Made by a program: the position numbers and the translations under genes. The notes below the pieces were generated by a model. The model searched no databases, was not told where the DNA came from, and saw only the letters and a program-made list of their open reading frames with translations. Positions 1 through 7,692 of a stretch of 64,000 nt of DNA are shown here, in pieces (the stretch's first letter is position 1; each line of letters opens with the position of its first letter). Source of the DNA: Lysinibacillus sp. PLM2 (GTDB lineage: Bacteria; Bacillota; Bacilli; Bacillales_A; Planococcaceae); NCBI GenBank assembly GCA_023168345.1, contig AP025689.1, forward strand, positions 3,926,001-3,990,000, in the 5' to 3' direction.

Positions 1-515
1 ATGGATGCGCTAATTTCATAATCATATTCAGATGGTGTAGTCTCTGTTTTCTTAGCCCATTCAAGCTCTGGCTGATATCTGCTTTCGAAGGCTTTATTTA
101 CTTGAGCCCATGAATTAATTTCAGCTAGTAGCAGTTTATCCTTCGTGGATTTCTGCATATTAAAGAATGCAAATGCTCCTCCAGCTACAAGCAATAGAGC
201 AAAAGCGATTGACACGATTGTCACTGGTATCGCTTTTGATTTTGGCTTTTTTTGTTTAGGTGGCAGAAATGGACCTTGATTTGAGTTACTGAATTGGTTT
301 TGATTGGCATATTGATTTGAATTGTTAAATTGGCCTTGGTTTGGATACGGGTTTGAGTTTCCAAATTCCCCTTGGTTAGCGTATTGGTTTGAATTTGATC
401 CCACATTTTGATTTGGATGACCGAATTGCCCATGATTCATAGTGTCATTTGAATTTCCATTCGCAGTTTGATCCGGCCTGTCGTTTTGATTTGGATATTG
501 ATTATCCTCGTTCAT
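1..515 (-). CDS. Membrane-anchored protein with Asn/Gln-rich repeat N-terminus (C-terminus cut by window)
   Basis: The frame runs from an ATG at 515, preceded by a strong AAGGAGGA ribosome site, to the window edge without a stop, so only the first 171 residues are visible. Residues 1-90 are hydrophilic and very rich in Asn, Gln, Gly and Pro, with three 12-residue repeats of the form Y(A/P)NQ..F.NSN. A basic stretch (PPKQKKPKSK) then leads into one transmembrane segment at about 98-118, followed by a charged, presumably extracytoplasmic part. The layout resembles Bacillaceae proteins with a disordered cytoplasmic tail, one membrane anchor and an outer domain. I do not recognise the family, and a function cannot be given from this fragment. 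Confidence 0.7.
   Translation of the reverse strand, partial: MNEDNQYPNQNDRPDQTANGNSNDTMNHGQFGHPNQNVGSNSNQYANQGEFGNSNPYPNQGQFNNSNQYANQNQFSNSNQGPFLPPKQKKPKSKAIPVTIVSIAFALLLVAGGAFAFFNMQKSTKDKLLLAEINSWAQVNKAFESRYQPELEWAKKTETTPSEYDYEISAS
276..383 (-). repeat. Three tandem 36-bp coding repeats
   Basis: Three consecutive 36-bp units (383-348, 347-312, 311-276 on the minus strand) encode YANQGEFGNSNP, YPNQGQFNNSNQ and YANQNQFSNSNQ. They lie in the disordered N-terminal part of the partial membrane protein. Such units can change copy number by replication slippage. Confidence 0.75.
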
Positions 516-756
516 TTTAATCCTCCTTAATATTATCACCAGTTTATTAAACTAGTTATTTTCAAATATAATCCCATAACAATTTCCACTAATATGGAAT
601 AATGGTCAATTAATAGAAATTATATATCTCTTCTAAGTTTAGTATATGATTTCACAAGAATACATAGGGATTTATTACATATTTCGAACCTTTTTAATAC
701 TATTGCCTTTTTTAACATATATTGCATTATTAAACGTGATAATAGGAGGCTCTTAC

Positions 757-2175
757 GTGTTAATCCATGTTGTGAAGAGGGGCGAGACTCTTTGGCAGCT
801 TGCTCGTCAGTACAATGTTAGTGTCAATAGTATCCAACAAATTAACCAATTACCCGATCCGAACATCCTACTTTTAGGCCAATCCCTTGTAATCCCAGTA
901 GCAGGTACTCTTCATATGATTCAGCCAGGTGAATCCATTTCATCGATCTCAAGGCAATATGGTGTTTCAATAAATGCTATTTTACAAGCAAATCAAATTA
1001 TCAATCCGAATCTTCTGTACCCTGGAAATACGCTTTATATTCCCCCATTAGTCCATGTCGTCCAACCGGGACAAAACCTACTTCAAATTGCAAATCTTTA
1101 TGGTACTACTGTTGATGCCATCGTTAGAGAAAATCAAATACAAAACCCAAATGTTATTTATGCAGGTAGTAGGTTAATCATTCCAAAAAGAAAACGAGTT
1201 ATTGAAGTTAATGCCTATTCGTATCAAAAGGATGAGGATGCAGCTAGTTCTGTAAATGAAATAGGCCATTTACTAACGTATTTCAGTCCTTTCGCATATA
1301 TGATTAAAGAAGATGGAACATTAGAACCTTTTGATGACGATCTCATGCTAAATGCTGCTGTTTCAAGAAATGCAGTTCCTATGTTAGCAATAACAAACCT
1401 ATCCGCCACTAGTACCGGTACCAATTTAGCTCATGCTGTTTTATCAAGCCCAGAACTTAGGGAAACACTTATTACAAATGTTCTTCAATTAATGGATGCA
1501 AAAGGTTACAGGGGCGTTAATATTGACTTTGAATATGTTGAGCCACGCGATCGTGAAAATTATAATGAATTTTTACAACTAGCTGTCGATCGGTTACATG
1601 AGAGAGGTTATTTCGTTTCGACCGCATTAGCACCTAAAACAAGCGACACACAGGAAGGTCTACTCTATACCGCGCATGACTATGAAGCTCATGGTCGGAT
1701 TGCAGACTTTGTTGTATTAATGACCTACGAATGGGGCTGGAGAGGGGCATCCCCGCAAGCTATTTCTCCTATAAATCAAATGAGAAGAGTAGTTGAATAT
1801 GCACTATCCGTGATGCCAGCTAATAAAATTTTTCTTGGTTTTCAAATTTACGCAAGGGATTGGAAAATTCCACATGTAGAAGGGGCTGTCGCAGAAACAT
1901 TTAGTCCTCAAGAGGCAATCAGACGAGCAACTCAATATAATGCTGTTATTCAATATGATACAGTCGCTCAATCACCATTTTTCCGTTATACGGACACAAA
2001 CGGGCAGGGACATGAAGTTTGGTTTGAAGATGCCCGAAGTGCTCAAGCAAAATTTGACATGGCAAAACAATATAATTTACGCGGTATTAGTTATTGGGCT
2101 TTAGGATACCCATTCCCACAAAATTGGGCATTATTAAATGATAACTTTACCATTCAAAAATTAACCAATAGTTAG
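757..2175 (+). CDS. Spore peptidoglycan N-acetylglucosaminidase, 3x LysM + GH18 (SleL/YaaH type)
   Basis: I place the start at the GTG at 757, because AGGAGG lies 7 bases upstream and the product then begins directly with a LysM domain, as in the YaaH/SleL family; the open frame extends upstream to 646. The 472-residue protein has three LysM repeats (about 2-46, 52-95 and 98-142), each with the (R/P)G(E/Q) turn and the NP..(L/I)..G..L.IP ending. A GH18 barrel follows at about 150-465, with the catalytic NIDFE signature (D257, E259). There is no signal peptide, as in spore-coat or cortex enzymes made in the mother cell. SleL-type enzymes cut cortex peptidoglycan during germination. Family members usually carry two LysM repeats; this one has three. 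The next gene, ten bases downstream, is a LysM peptidase. Confidence 0.9.
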   Translation: MLIHVVKRGETLWQLARQYNVSVNSIQQINQLPDPNILLLGQSLVIPVAGTLHMIQPGESISSISRQYGVSINAILQANQIINPNLLYPGNTLYIPPLVHVVQPGQNLLQIANLYGTTVDAIVRENQIQNPNVIYAGSRLIIPKRKRVIEVNAYSYQKDEDAASSVNEIGHLLTYFSPFAYMIKEDGTLEPFDDDLMLNAAVSRNAVPMLAITNLSATSTGTNLAHAVLSSPELRETLITNVLQLMDAKGYRGVNIDFEYVEPRDRENYNEFLQLAVDRLHERGYFVSTALAPKTSDTQEGLLYTAHDYEAHGRIADFVVLMTYEWGWRGASPQAISPINQMRRVVEYALSVMPANKIFLGFQIYARDWKIPHVEGAVAETFSPQEAIRRATQYNAVIQYDTVAQSPFFRYTDTNGQGHEVWFEDARSAQAKFDMAKQYNLRGISYWALGYPFPQNWALLNDNFTIQKLTNS

Positions 2176-2185
2176 GAGGAGTAAA

Positions 2186-3376
2186 GTGGACGTATACGTG
2201 AGAAGAGGGGATTCGTTTTGGTATTATAGCCAAGTATTTAGTTTACCTTTGCAATTAATCATTGATTCAAACCGAAACGTCAACCCTCAAAGCTTTGTAA
2301 TTGGTCAAAGAATCCGTATACCAGGCTTTATCACTATAAACTACCAAATTAGACTTGGAGATAGTTTATGGTTAATTGCAAGAAGGCTGAATCTTCCAAT
2401 GGATTCACTCTTTCTCATTAACCCTAATTTAAATCCAAATAACCTGCAAATTGGCCAAACAATTCGGCTTCCACAAAGGGTTACATGGAGAGTCGTAAAT
2501 GGCATACAAAATTATGATTATAATATTATGATAAACGACCTGCAAAATTTATTAACAATTTATCCTTTCATTCAATCAACTTCCATTGGTAACACTGTTC
2601 TTGGACGTAATATTCCTGAAGTATTAATCGGGAATGGTTCAAAGCGTGTTCATTATAACGGTTCATTCCACGCAAACGAATGGATTACTACATCAGTTAT
2701 TATGACCTTCTTAAATGATTTCCTTTTATCCTTAACAAATCAAAATTCAATTCGTGGTTTAAGTACTTATCCACTTTATCAGCGAACTATGTTATCAGTA
2801 GTTCCCATGGTAAACCCAGATGGTGTTAACCTTGTCATCAATGGACCCTCTGAGGCTGAACCTTACAGAAGTAGAGTAATAGAATGGAACAACGGAAGCA
2901 TGGACTTTTCTAATTGGAAGGCAAATATAAATGGTGTGGATTTAAACGACCAGTTTCCTGCACGATGGGAAGATGAAAGAGATAGAAATCCGAAAACTCC
3001 GGGACCGAGGGATTATGGTGGTGAGGCGCCATTAACTGAGCCTGAGGCAATCGCGATGGCCAATTTAACAAGAAGGAGAGACTTTACTAGAGTTTTAGCT
3101 TTCCATACACAAGGTGAGGTTATTTATTGGGGTTATGAAAACATGGAGCCACCCGAATCTGAAGTTATCGTCAATGAGTTTAGTAGAGTAAGTGGCTATA
3201 CACCTGAAAGAACAATAGAAAGCTGGGCTGGATATAAGGATTGGTTTATTCAAGATTGGCGAAGACCTGGCTTTACAGTCGAACTGGGTACCGGAGTCAA
3301 TCCATTACCTTTAAGTCAATTTGACGAAATTTATGAAGAGACTTTAGGTATTTTCCTTGCAGGTTTGTATATGTAA
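2186..3376 (+). CDS. Gamma-D-glutamyl-meso-diaminopimelate peptidase I (ENP1-like), 2x LysM + M14
   Basis: The GTG start at 2186 follows AGGAGG at a normal distance. The 396-residue product has two LysM repeats (1-47 and 51-96) followed by an M14 zinc carboxypeptidase domain. The zinc-binding HANE gives H162 and E165, H307 lies in FHTQGE, and the catalytic glutamate is E366 in TVELGTG. From memory, these positions and the total length match endopeptidase I of Lysinibacillus sphaericus, which cuts the gamma-D-Glu-(L)meso-DAP bond of spore peptidoglycan peptides. There is no signal peptide, consistent with action on spore peptidoglycan from the mother cell or in the germinating spore. It is probably co-transcribed with the upstream GH18 gene, giving a glycan-plus-peptide lytic pair. 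Confidence 0.93.
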   Translation: MDVYVRRGDSFWYYSQVFSLPLQLIIDSNRNVNPQSFVIGQRIRIPGFITINYQIRLGDSLWLIARRLNLPMDSLFLINPNLNPNNLQIGQTIRLPQRVTWRVVNGIQNYDYNIMINDLQNLLTIYPFIQSTSIGNTVLGRNIPEVLIGNGSKRVHYNGSFHANEWITTSVIMTFLNDFLLSLTNQNSIRGLSTYPLYQRTMLSVVPMVNPDGVNLVINGPSEAEPYRSRVIEWNNGSMDFSNWKANINGVDLNDQFPARWEDERDRNPKTPGPRDYGGEAPLTEPEAIAMANLTRRRDFTRVLAFHTQGEVIYWGYENMEPPESEVIVNEFSRVSGYTPERTIESWAGYKDWFIQDWRRPGFTVELGTGVNPLPLSQFDEIYEETLGIFLAGLYM

Positions 3377-3493
3377 AACAAGTCTTACCGAACCTGTAAC
3401 CTTTTGTTAAGTGTGTGAATATAATGTTTCCGTATGCATTTTTTATTTAAAATAAACTTCCAGTATACGATGATACTGGGGAAATGGAGACTT

Positions 3494-4165
3494 ATGAAAA
3501 AACTTTTGCTTTCTCTTTCTGTCCTATCCCTTGCTTTTTTATTAGTAGGATGTAACTTATTCCCTTTTGGACAACAAGGAACTGACTCTGGGAATACTAA
3601 CATACCTCAACAGGAAACGAACAATAATAATCCAGAGCCTGAACCAAATAATAATGCAGAGATAAATAACCCAGAGCCAGATAATACAAACACCCCCGGC
3701 ACAAACAGCTCAAACCCACCACAAATCAACAATCCTTCAAATAGTGGTCAAGAGGACTTAGCAGTTGCTTTTCAGACTTATATAGATGAAATTCGTTTAC
3801 TCGCACCAGAAGAAACAAGAATAATTGATGTATATGGTAGTGTATCAGGTGAAAATTATGTCAATGATGCAATAATGTATGATGCCCTTTACTATGATGT
3901 GGTACCTTCTTATACGGAATTTGTAAAAAACTTAGAAAGCATCCAACCAAGTAATCCAGAGATCTTAACTCTACACAATCTATATATTGAAGGGGCAAAT
4001 ATTCAACTAGGTGCGTTTACTGTGATGATATCTGCATTGGAAGAGCAAAGTTATGAATTGGTTGAATTAGCAAACCAAGGATTAGCAGAATCCAGAACAC
4101 TTATAGGTCAATGGCAAAGTCAAGTGCAGACTCTTTCAAGCCAAACAGGCGTATCTTTAAATTAA
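3494..4165 (+). CDS. Lipoprotein with Asn/Pro/Glu-rich linker
   Basis: The start is placed at the ATG at 3494, 60 bases inside the longest frame, because the product then opens with a lipoprotein signal (MKKLLLSLSV...) ending in the lipobox LVGC (C20). A low-complexity Asn/Pro/Glu linker covers residues 27-80. A helical domain of about 140 residues with no motif I recognise ends the protein. It should be anchored to the outer face of the membrane. It lies just downstream of the spore-lytic pair, but the roughly 115-bp gap suggests its own transcription. A hairpin terminator follows. The function is unknown. Confidence 0.8.
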   Translation: MKKLLLSLSVLSLAFLLVGCNLFPFGQQGTDSGNTNIPQQETNNNNPEPEPNNNAEINNPEPDNTNTPGTNSSNPPQINNPSNSGQEDLAVAFQTYIDEIRLLAPEETRIIDVYGSVSGENYVNDAIMYDALYYDVVPSYTEFVKNLESIQPSNPEILTLHNLYIEGANIQLGAFTVMISALEEQSYELVELANQGLAESRTLIGQWQSQVQTLSSQTGVSLN

Positions 4166-4175
4166 TAACATCATT

Positions 4176-4210
4176 ATGCAAACTTCTTTTATAGGAGTTT
4201 GCATTTTTTA
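4176..4210 (+). terminator. Rho-independent terminator after the lipoprotein gene
   Basis: The stem ATGCAAACTTC pairs with GGAGTTTGCAT and is followed by a T-rich run (TTTTTTATT). It starts about 10 bases after the stop codon. Confidence 0.8.
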
Positions 4211-4281
4211 TTGTTTGAAATGTGATAAAAAATGTCTTAACAGCCATATTAAAAATGATTTCAACTGAAAGGAGAATTCGC

Positions 4282-4452
4282 ATGGGTCGAGACGATAGTC
4301 AAGGGAAAAGTAATAATACAAGTTCATTGCCCCAAACACCTAAGAATTTAAAAATTGCACCTGATAAAGTGCATGAAGAATTTGCTCAAGAATTAGATGA
4401 GCTAGACCTATTAGTTAAAAAATCAAAAAAGAATTCAAATAAAGATAAATAG
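4282..4452 (+). CDS. Small YfhD-family protein
   Basis: I choose the ATG at 4282, which has AAAGGAG about 9 bases upstream; the longer frame begins in non-coding sequence. The 56-residue product begins MGRDD and contains the block LPQTPKNLKIAPD, which I recognise from the YfhD family of small Bacillales proteins, followed by an acidic helix and a Lys-rich tail (KKSKKNSNKDK). It is hydrophilic with no membrane segment. Twelve bases separate it from an H-type spore protein gene, so the two probably form a sporulation-associated operon. The molecular function of the family is not known to me. Confidence 0.75.
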   Translation: MGRDDSQGKSNNTSSLPQTPKNLKIAPDKVHEEFAQELDELDLLVKKSKKNSNKDK

Positions 4453-4464
4453 GAGGACTAGCAA

Positions 4465-4656
4465 ATGGATTATCAACGAGCTCAACAAATCGTAACTTCC
4501 CCAAAAGAATATGAAGTTAGTTACAATGGTGTTTCTGTTTGGATCGATAAGCTGCATGAAGATGGAAAAACTGCAACAGTCCATTTACGTCGTTCCTTAG
4601 AAGAAAGATCAGAAGTAGCTATTGATGAATTAAAAGAAGAGTACTTAGTTCAATAA
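4465..4656 (+). CDS. sspH: H-type small acid-soluble spore protein
   Basis: The 63-residue product follows an AGGAGG site. It matches the SspH pattern of other bacilli: an N-terminal ...RAQQIVTSP block, then the conserved YNGV(S/P)V(W/Y)I motif and a C-terminal acidic stretch (IDELKEEYLVQ). H-type SASPs are minor proteins of the spore core, normally expressed in the forespore. The gene is the second of a two-gene unit with the YfhD-like gene and is followed closely by a terminator. It is slightly longer than the roughly 59-residue B. subtilis protein. The family call rests on motif similarity only. Confidence 0.8.
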   Translation: MDYQRAQQIVTSPKEYEVSYNGVSVWIDKLHEDGKTATVHLRRSLEERSEVAIDELKEEYLVQ

Positions 4657-4664
4657 TTTCTTTG

Positions 4665-4692
4665 CCCACAGATCTTTTGTGTTCTGTGGGTT
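4665..4692 (+). terminator. Terminator after sspH
   Basis: The stem CCCACAGA with an imperfect partner TTCTGTGGG is followed by TTTTATACTTTTT. It sits 9 bases after the sspH stop codon. Confidence 0.8.
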
Positions 4693-4852
4693 TTATACTT
4701 TTTATCTGTTTCATCTTTGTATTCGTCATTGCATAAACTGACTGACTATTAAATAATACTACTAAATTTTATTACGGATTTTAATCTCCTTAGTGAATAT
4801 CTATAGAAAAAATAGAAAATAATGGTTTTATACTAAAATAAAAAAGGACGGT

Positions 4853-5179
4853 ATGATGACTACGAATAAAACCATCATTGCATTGGCTATTGCTATTGCC
4901 ATCTTAAATATTTTTGATGGTTATGCTACAAGCTATGGATTATTACATAATATTATTGAGGAATTAAATCCTATTATGGATTTTATTATTAACTTAAGCC
5001 CTAATTTATTTATTCTTTTAAAGATAACTTTATCATTTTTAATATTATTTATTTCCTACTTAGTATATAAAGGTAGCTCCGAAAAATTCAAAAAAACCTT
5101 CATGTTCTCTTTAGCTTTTGTATGTATGATCTATGCTGGAATTATTGGCCTACACTTTACATGGCTTTCAATGATATAA
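4853..5179 (+). CDS. Small four-helix membrane protein (DUF5658-like)
   Basis: The start is ATG 4853 or the adjacent ATG 4856; AAAGGACGG lies just upstream. The 108-residue product is almost entirely membrane-embedded. There are hydrophobic segments at about 6-24, 39-58, 60-77 and 84-104, with the motif NIFDGYATSYGL and a conserved ELNPIMD after the first helix. A D..AT..G..ELNP arrangement is typical of DUF5658-type small membrane proteins in Bacillales. No enzymatic residues stand out and the function is unknown. It stands alone, facing a convergent minus-strand pair. Confidence 0.75.
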   Translation: MMTTNKTIIALAIAIAILNIFDGYATSYGLLHNIIEELNPIMDFIINLSPNLFILLKITLSFLILFISYLVYKGSSEKFKKTFMFSLAFVCMIYAGIIGLHFTWLSMI

Positions 5180-5244
5180 AAAAAGCATTAGGTTGAATAA
5201 TACAAACTAATGCTAGAAAAAATAAAATATATAAGTTCGATGAT

Positions 5245-5553
5245 TTAATAATAATATGGATAAGTACTTGCAAAAAATACTAAAATTAAAATAACAAATA
5301 ATATAATTAATACCATGATGGATAAGGCAATAATACTAGTCGTTAGTCCAGCAATGGCCATCCCTCTACCACCTTGGTTGTATAATCGTATTTCATTGAA
5401 TGCCTTCTTTGATAAAACGATTCCCACTATGCCAAGGATGATGCTAATAATATTAACGTAAGGGATAATTAAAAAGAAAAGTGCCAATATCCCTAAAACC
5501 ATTGAAGCCACGGCTTTACCATTTGTTTGCACTGGCGGTTGCTGATATTGCAA
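5245..5553 (-). CDS. DUF4190-type membrane protein
   Basis: The start is the TTG at 5553 (MQYQQPPVQTNGKAVAS...), with GAAAGGTG upstream. The 102-residue protein has a short Gln/Pro-rich tail, then two transmembrane hairpins (about 15-46 and 65-95) separated by a loop ending in GGRGMAIAGL. That glycine-rich motif before the second hairpin is typical of DUF4190. A close paralogue lies 50 bases upstream on the same strand, so the two are a tandem duplication and probably one transcript. The role is unknown. Confidence 0.8.
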   Translation of the reverse strand: MQYQQPPVQTNGKAVASMVLGILALFFLIIPYVNIISIILGIVGIVLSKKAFNEIRLYNQGGRGMAIAGLTTSIIALSIMVLIILFVILILVFFASTYPYYY

Positions 5554-5602
5554 TAAAATTCACCTTTCTCGTTTTTATTCTGGATAAAATCCAGTTTAAA
5601 TA

Positions 5603-5914
5603 TTAATAAAATGAATTATAAAAAGATGCAGCGATAATAGATACGTATACCCAGAATACGATTTGTAAGCCAATCGCAATAAAACCTGTAACGATACCCG
5701 TAATTGCCATTCCTCTACCGAAAGGTTTCTTTAAACCAACAAAACCAAAAATCACACCTAAAATAGCTAAGATAAATGAAAGTACTGGAATAAAGATAAA
5801 TACTAACGAAAGAATACCTACTACCAAAGCGGCGATACCAATTCCGTTAGTTGGTTGTTTTGGAGCATATTGTTGATATTGTTGTTGTTGTTGATATTGT
5901 TGTTGTTGATCCAA
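5603..5914 (-). CDS. DUF4190-type membrane protein, paralogue of the next gene
   Basis: The TTG at 5914 is preceded by AGGAGG. The 103-residue product opens with a poly-Gln/Tyr tail (MDQQQQYQQQQQYQQY), followed by two hydrophobic hairpins around residues 24-55 and 68-98. The loop carries FGRGMAITGIVTG, matching the RGMAIAGL motif of the downstream paralogue. The Gln-rich cytoplasmic tail is encoded by CAA repeats and may vary in length. The layout is the same as in the 5245-5553 gene, with which it is likely co-transcribed. Function unknown. Confidence 0.8.
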   Translation of the reverse strand: MDQQQQYQQQQQYQQYAPKQPTNGIGIAALVVGILSLVFIFIPVLSFILAILGVIFGFVGLKKPFGRGMAITGIVTGFIAIGLQIVFWVYVSIIAASFYNSFY

Positions 5915-6270
5915 CTTTTTTTCCTCCTAATAATTTAACTTTTATAGCAATATAAAGGGTATTTATTAATTCGCAGTAGATAATGAATAATACCTAATTA
6001 TATTCCAAAATCAGTATAGCATGACTTTTTTAATGAAAAATACTCATTTCAATAAAATGGTATTTTAGTACCACTATGAAGAATGCCTTTTTCTAATTTT
6101 CATATATACAAATATGGAAATCCCTTTAGTTTTGTTGCTGTTATATTTAAAACGCTTTTTCATTATAGCAAAAAAATACTAATTTAAAATACAAATAATA
6201 TTACTACTATTGGTAATATTATTAAACTGGAGGATACGTTTTTTTATTTTATCTGTATAAAATAAGGAAT
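5915..6270. other. AT-rich intergenic region with an 11-bp inverted repeat
   Basis: I see no gene here. The clearest element is a perfect inverted repeat at 6194-6223 (AATAATATTAC, 8-base loop, GTAATATTATT). It has no T-run directly after it on either strand, so an operator is more likely than a terminator. A GGAGG lies just downstream at about 6230, but no plausible start codon follows it. Confidence 0.5.
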
Positions 6271-6298
6271 GGACTAAAAGGGTATTCCCTTTTAGTCC
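6271..6298 (-). terminator. Perfect hairpin after the DUF1540 gene
   Basis: GGACTAAAAGGG pairs perfectly with CCCTTTTAGTCC around a 4-base loop. On the minus strand it lies downstream of the 6343-6585 gene. The trailing T-run is modest (ATTCCTTATTTT). A near-identical hairpin follows the paralogous gene at 7186-7217. Confidence 0.7.
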
Positions 6299-6342
6299 AA
6301 AGAATCTCAATGTTTTGTTTAAGCTGGCAAATACTTTTTTGA

Positions 6343-6585
6343 CTATATAGAAAAATCTACAGATTCTTTATGATTTTTTTTAGGTTTAAATGTTTTGCAA
6401 CACGTATCACGTGAACTGTTAGCTTCTTCTTTAATATGTTTAAAGTCAAAATCAGAAGCATATTCTGTCTTAGCGTCACTTGAATGGTAATCCATATCTA
6501 CTTGGATTTTTTCCGCGCCACATAAATTACCCTTTTTGTGAAATACACAGTTTGATACAGAACAATTCACTTCTACATTTGGCAC
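6343..6585 (-). CDS. DUF1540 cysteine-rich protein
   Basis: The GTG start at 6585 has GAGGAGG upstream. The 80-residue product begins with the DUF1540 pattern: VNCSVSNCVFHKKGNLCGAEKIQV, i.e. cysteines at about 8, 13 and 22 with a histidine between. Further cysteines follow near 62-63 (DTCCKTF). DUF1540 domains are short probable metal-binding modules common in Firmicutes and often sporulation-linked. The acidic middle (DYHSSDAKTEYASDFDF) and the TFKP tail are shared with a degenerate paralogue about 0.7 kb away. Confidence 0.85.
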   Translation of the reverse strand: MPNVEVNCSVSNCVFHKKGNLCGAEKIQVDMDYHSSDAKTEYASDFDFKHIKEEANSSRDTCCKTFKPKKNHKESVDFSI

Positions 6586-6749
6586 AGCCTCTTCCTCCTC
6601 ATTGAGATGTTTTGAAGAATACAGATAATGAATCCTTATCTATATTCTTCAAAGTATTTTGTGCATTTTAGAATTTATCATAATACGCTTTTTTAGGGTG
6701 CATACTAATGGTAACAATTTAACAAAATGCTCGTGTTGTTAAAGGATTT

Positions 6750-7067
6750 TTAAACAATTTGGTTTTTATCGTCATCATCCATACGTTTTGTATTTGTATC
6801 AGCAAAATCAAACTCTTCTCCTACCTCCATCTGATACTTTGGCTCATTATAATAAGCGCCCTCTGAACGATCTACGTCAAACTGCTTTGCAAGAATCGGG
6901 ATAGAAAGTATTCCCGCAACGCCTACAATTGAGTAGATGAGGTTTGACATAAAAGTATCAGCACCAAATATAGAAGCAACTAAATTAAAGTTAAAAAATC
7001 CAATTAGACCCCAGTTAATTGCTCCGATAATCACTAATGTTAATGCTGTTTTATATAATGCTCCCAT
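6750..7067 (-). CDS. DUF378 membrane protein with acidic C-terminal tail
   Basis: The start is set at ATG 7067, which has AAAGGAGGTG upstream; the longer frame reads through this ribosome site. The product is 105 residues. The first 60 form two membrane helices with the DUF378 signature GAINWGLIGFFNFNLVASIFG. The remaining 45 are hydrophilic and acidic (EVGEEFDFADTNTKRMDDDDK), which is longer than usual for DUF378. It lies between two DUF1540-type paralogues, and all three are on the minus strand with their own ribosome sites. Function unknown. Confidence 0.85.
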   Translation of the reverse strand: MGALYKTALTLVIIGAINWGLIGFFNFNLVASIFGADTFMSNLIYSIVGVAGILSIPILAKQFDVDRSEGAYYNEPKYQMEVGEEFDFADTNTKRMDDDDKNQIV

Positions 7068-7185
7068 TAGTTTACACCTCCTTTTTCCTAATAAATTTGG
7101 ACTCCTTATAAGATGAGTCAACTATATTTTTTACGTAAGGTTATTTTAAATACGATACAAATTTATCTAGGATGGTAAAAGAAAA

Positions 7186-7217
7186 GGACTAAAAGAGGAT
7201 TATTCCTCTTTTAGTCC
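7186..7217 (-). terminator. Perfect hairpin after the degenerate DUF1540 paralogue
   Basis: GGACTAAAAGAGG pairs with CCTCTTTTAGTCC around a 6-base loop. On the minus strand it is followed by TTTTCTTTTACC, a good terminator. It is nearly identical in sequence to the hairpin at 6271-6298. Confidence 0.8.
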
Positions 7218-7256
7218 AAGCATCTCAGGTGATTCAAACAGCTGTCAAACATATCC

Positions 7257-7493
7257 CTAATTCCATGCAGTGCGTTCACTTACAGGATGATTTTGCTTAT
7301 TAGGTTTGAACATTTTACTGAAAGTATTTCTGGAATTGTAATTTTGATTTGAAGTATTATTTGAATCAAATTCCGAAGCAAATTCTTCCTGATTGTTCAA
7401 AGTGTTCTCCTTTGAATTTGAAATCTTACATACCTTACCATTTGCATCTTTTGTACAATTCATACCAGTATTGTTCACTTCTATATTTGACAT
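7257..7493 (-). CDS. Degenerate DUF1540 paralogue that has lost most cysteines
   Basis: The start is ATG 7493 (GAGGAGG just upstream); the longer frame adds 22 residues of unlikely coding sequence. The 78-residue product starts MSNIEVNNTGMNC, aligning with MPNVEVNCSVSNC of the 6343-6585 protein. It keeps the acidic middle (EEFASEFD) and the MFKP.K tail, but only two cysteines remain (NCTKDANGKVCK). The CC pair near the end is replaced (TFSKMFKP). The frame, ribosome site and terminator are intact, so it may be expressed with an altered or lost metal site. It evidently arose by duplication of gene plus terminator. Confidence 0.7.
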   Translation of the reverse strand: MSNIEVNNTGMNCTKDANGKVCKISNSKENTLNNQEEFASEFDSNNTSNQNYNSRNTFSKMFKPNKQNHPVSERTAWN

Positions 7494-7636
7494 AGCTATC
7501 CTCCTCACTGATCTGTTATAGAAAAGATAGAAAAGATGTGTCTTGTCTATGCTTTTCAATTATAGTTTGTGCAATATGCATTATTTTTTTCTTATCTTTT
7601 TGGAATAAAAATTAAATACATGATTGATAATTAATA

Positions 7637-7687
7637 AAGAGGTAAATCTAAAAATCAATGTGATATGACTTTTAGAATTTACCTCTT
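7637..7687 (-). terminator. Terminator after the SLH protein gene
   Basis: A long imperfect stem (AAGAGGTAAAT.CTAAAA with TTTTAGAATTTACCTCTT) starts just after the stop codon of the minus-strand SLH gene. Confidence 0.7.
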
Positions 7688-7692
7688 AATCG

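Noticed and set aside
221..433. 70-residue minus-strand frame rich in Thr, Gln, Asn and Ile
   Set aside because: It is a shifted reading of the same repeat region as the N/Q-rich protein; the frame from ATG 515 has the strong ribosome site and a membrane helix.
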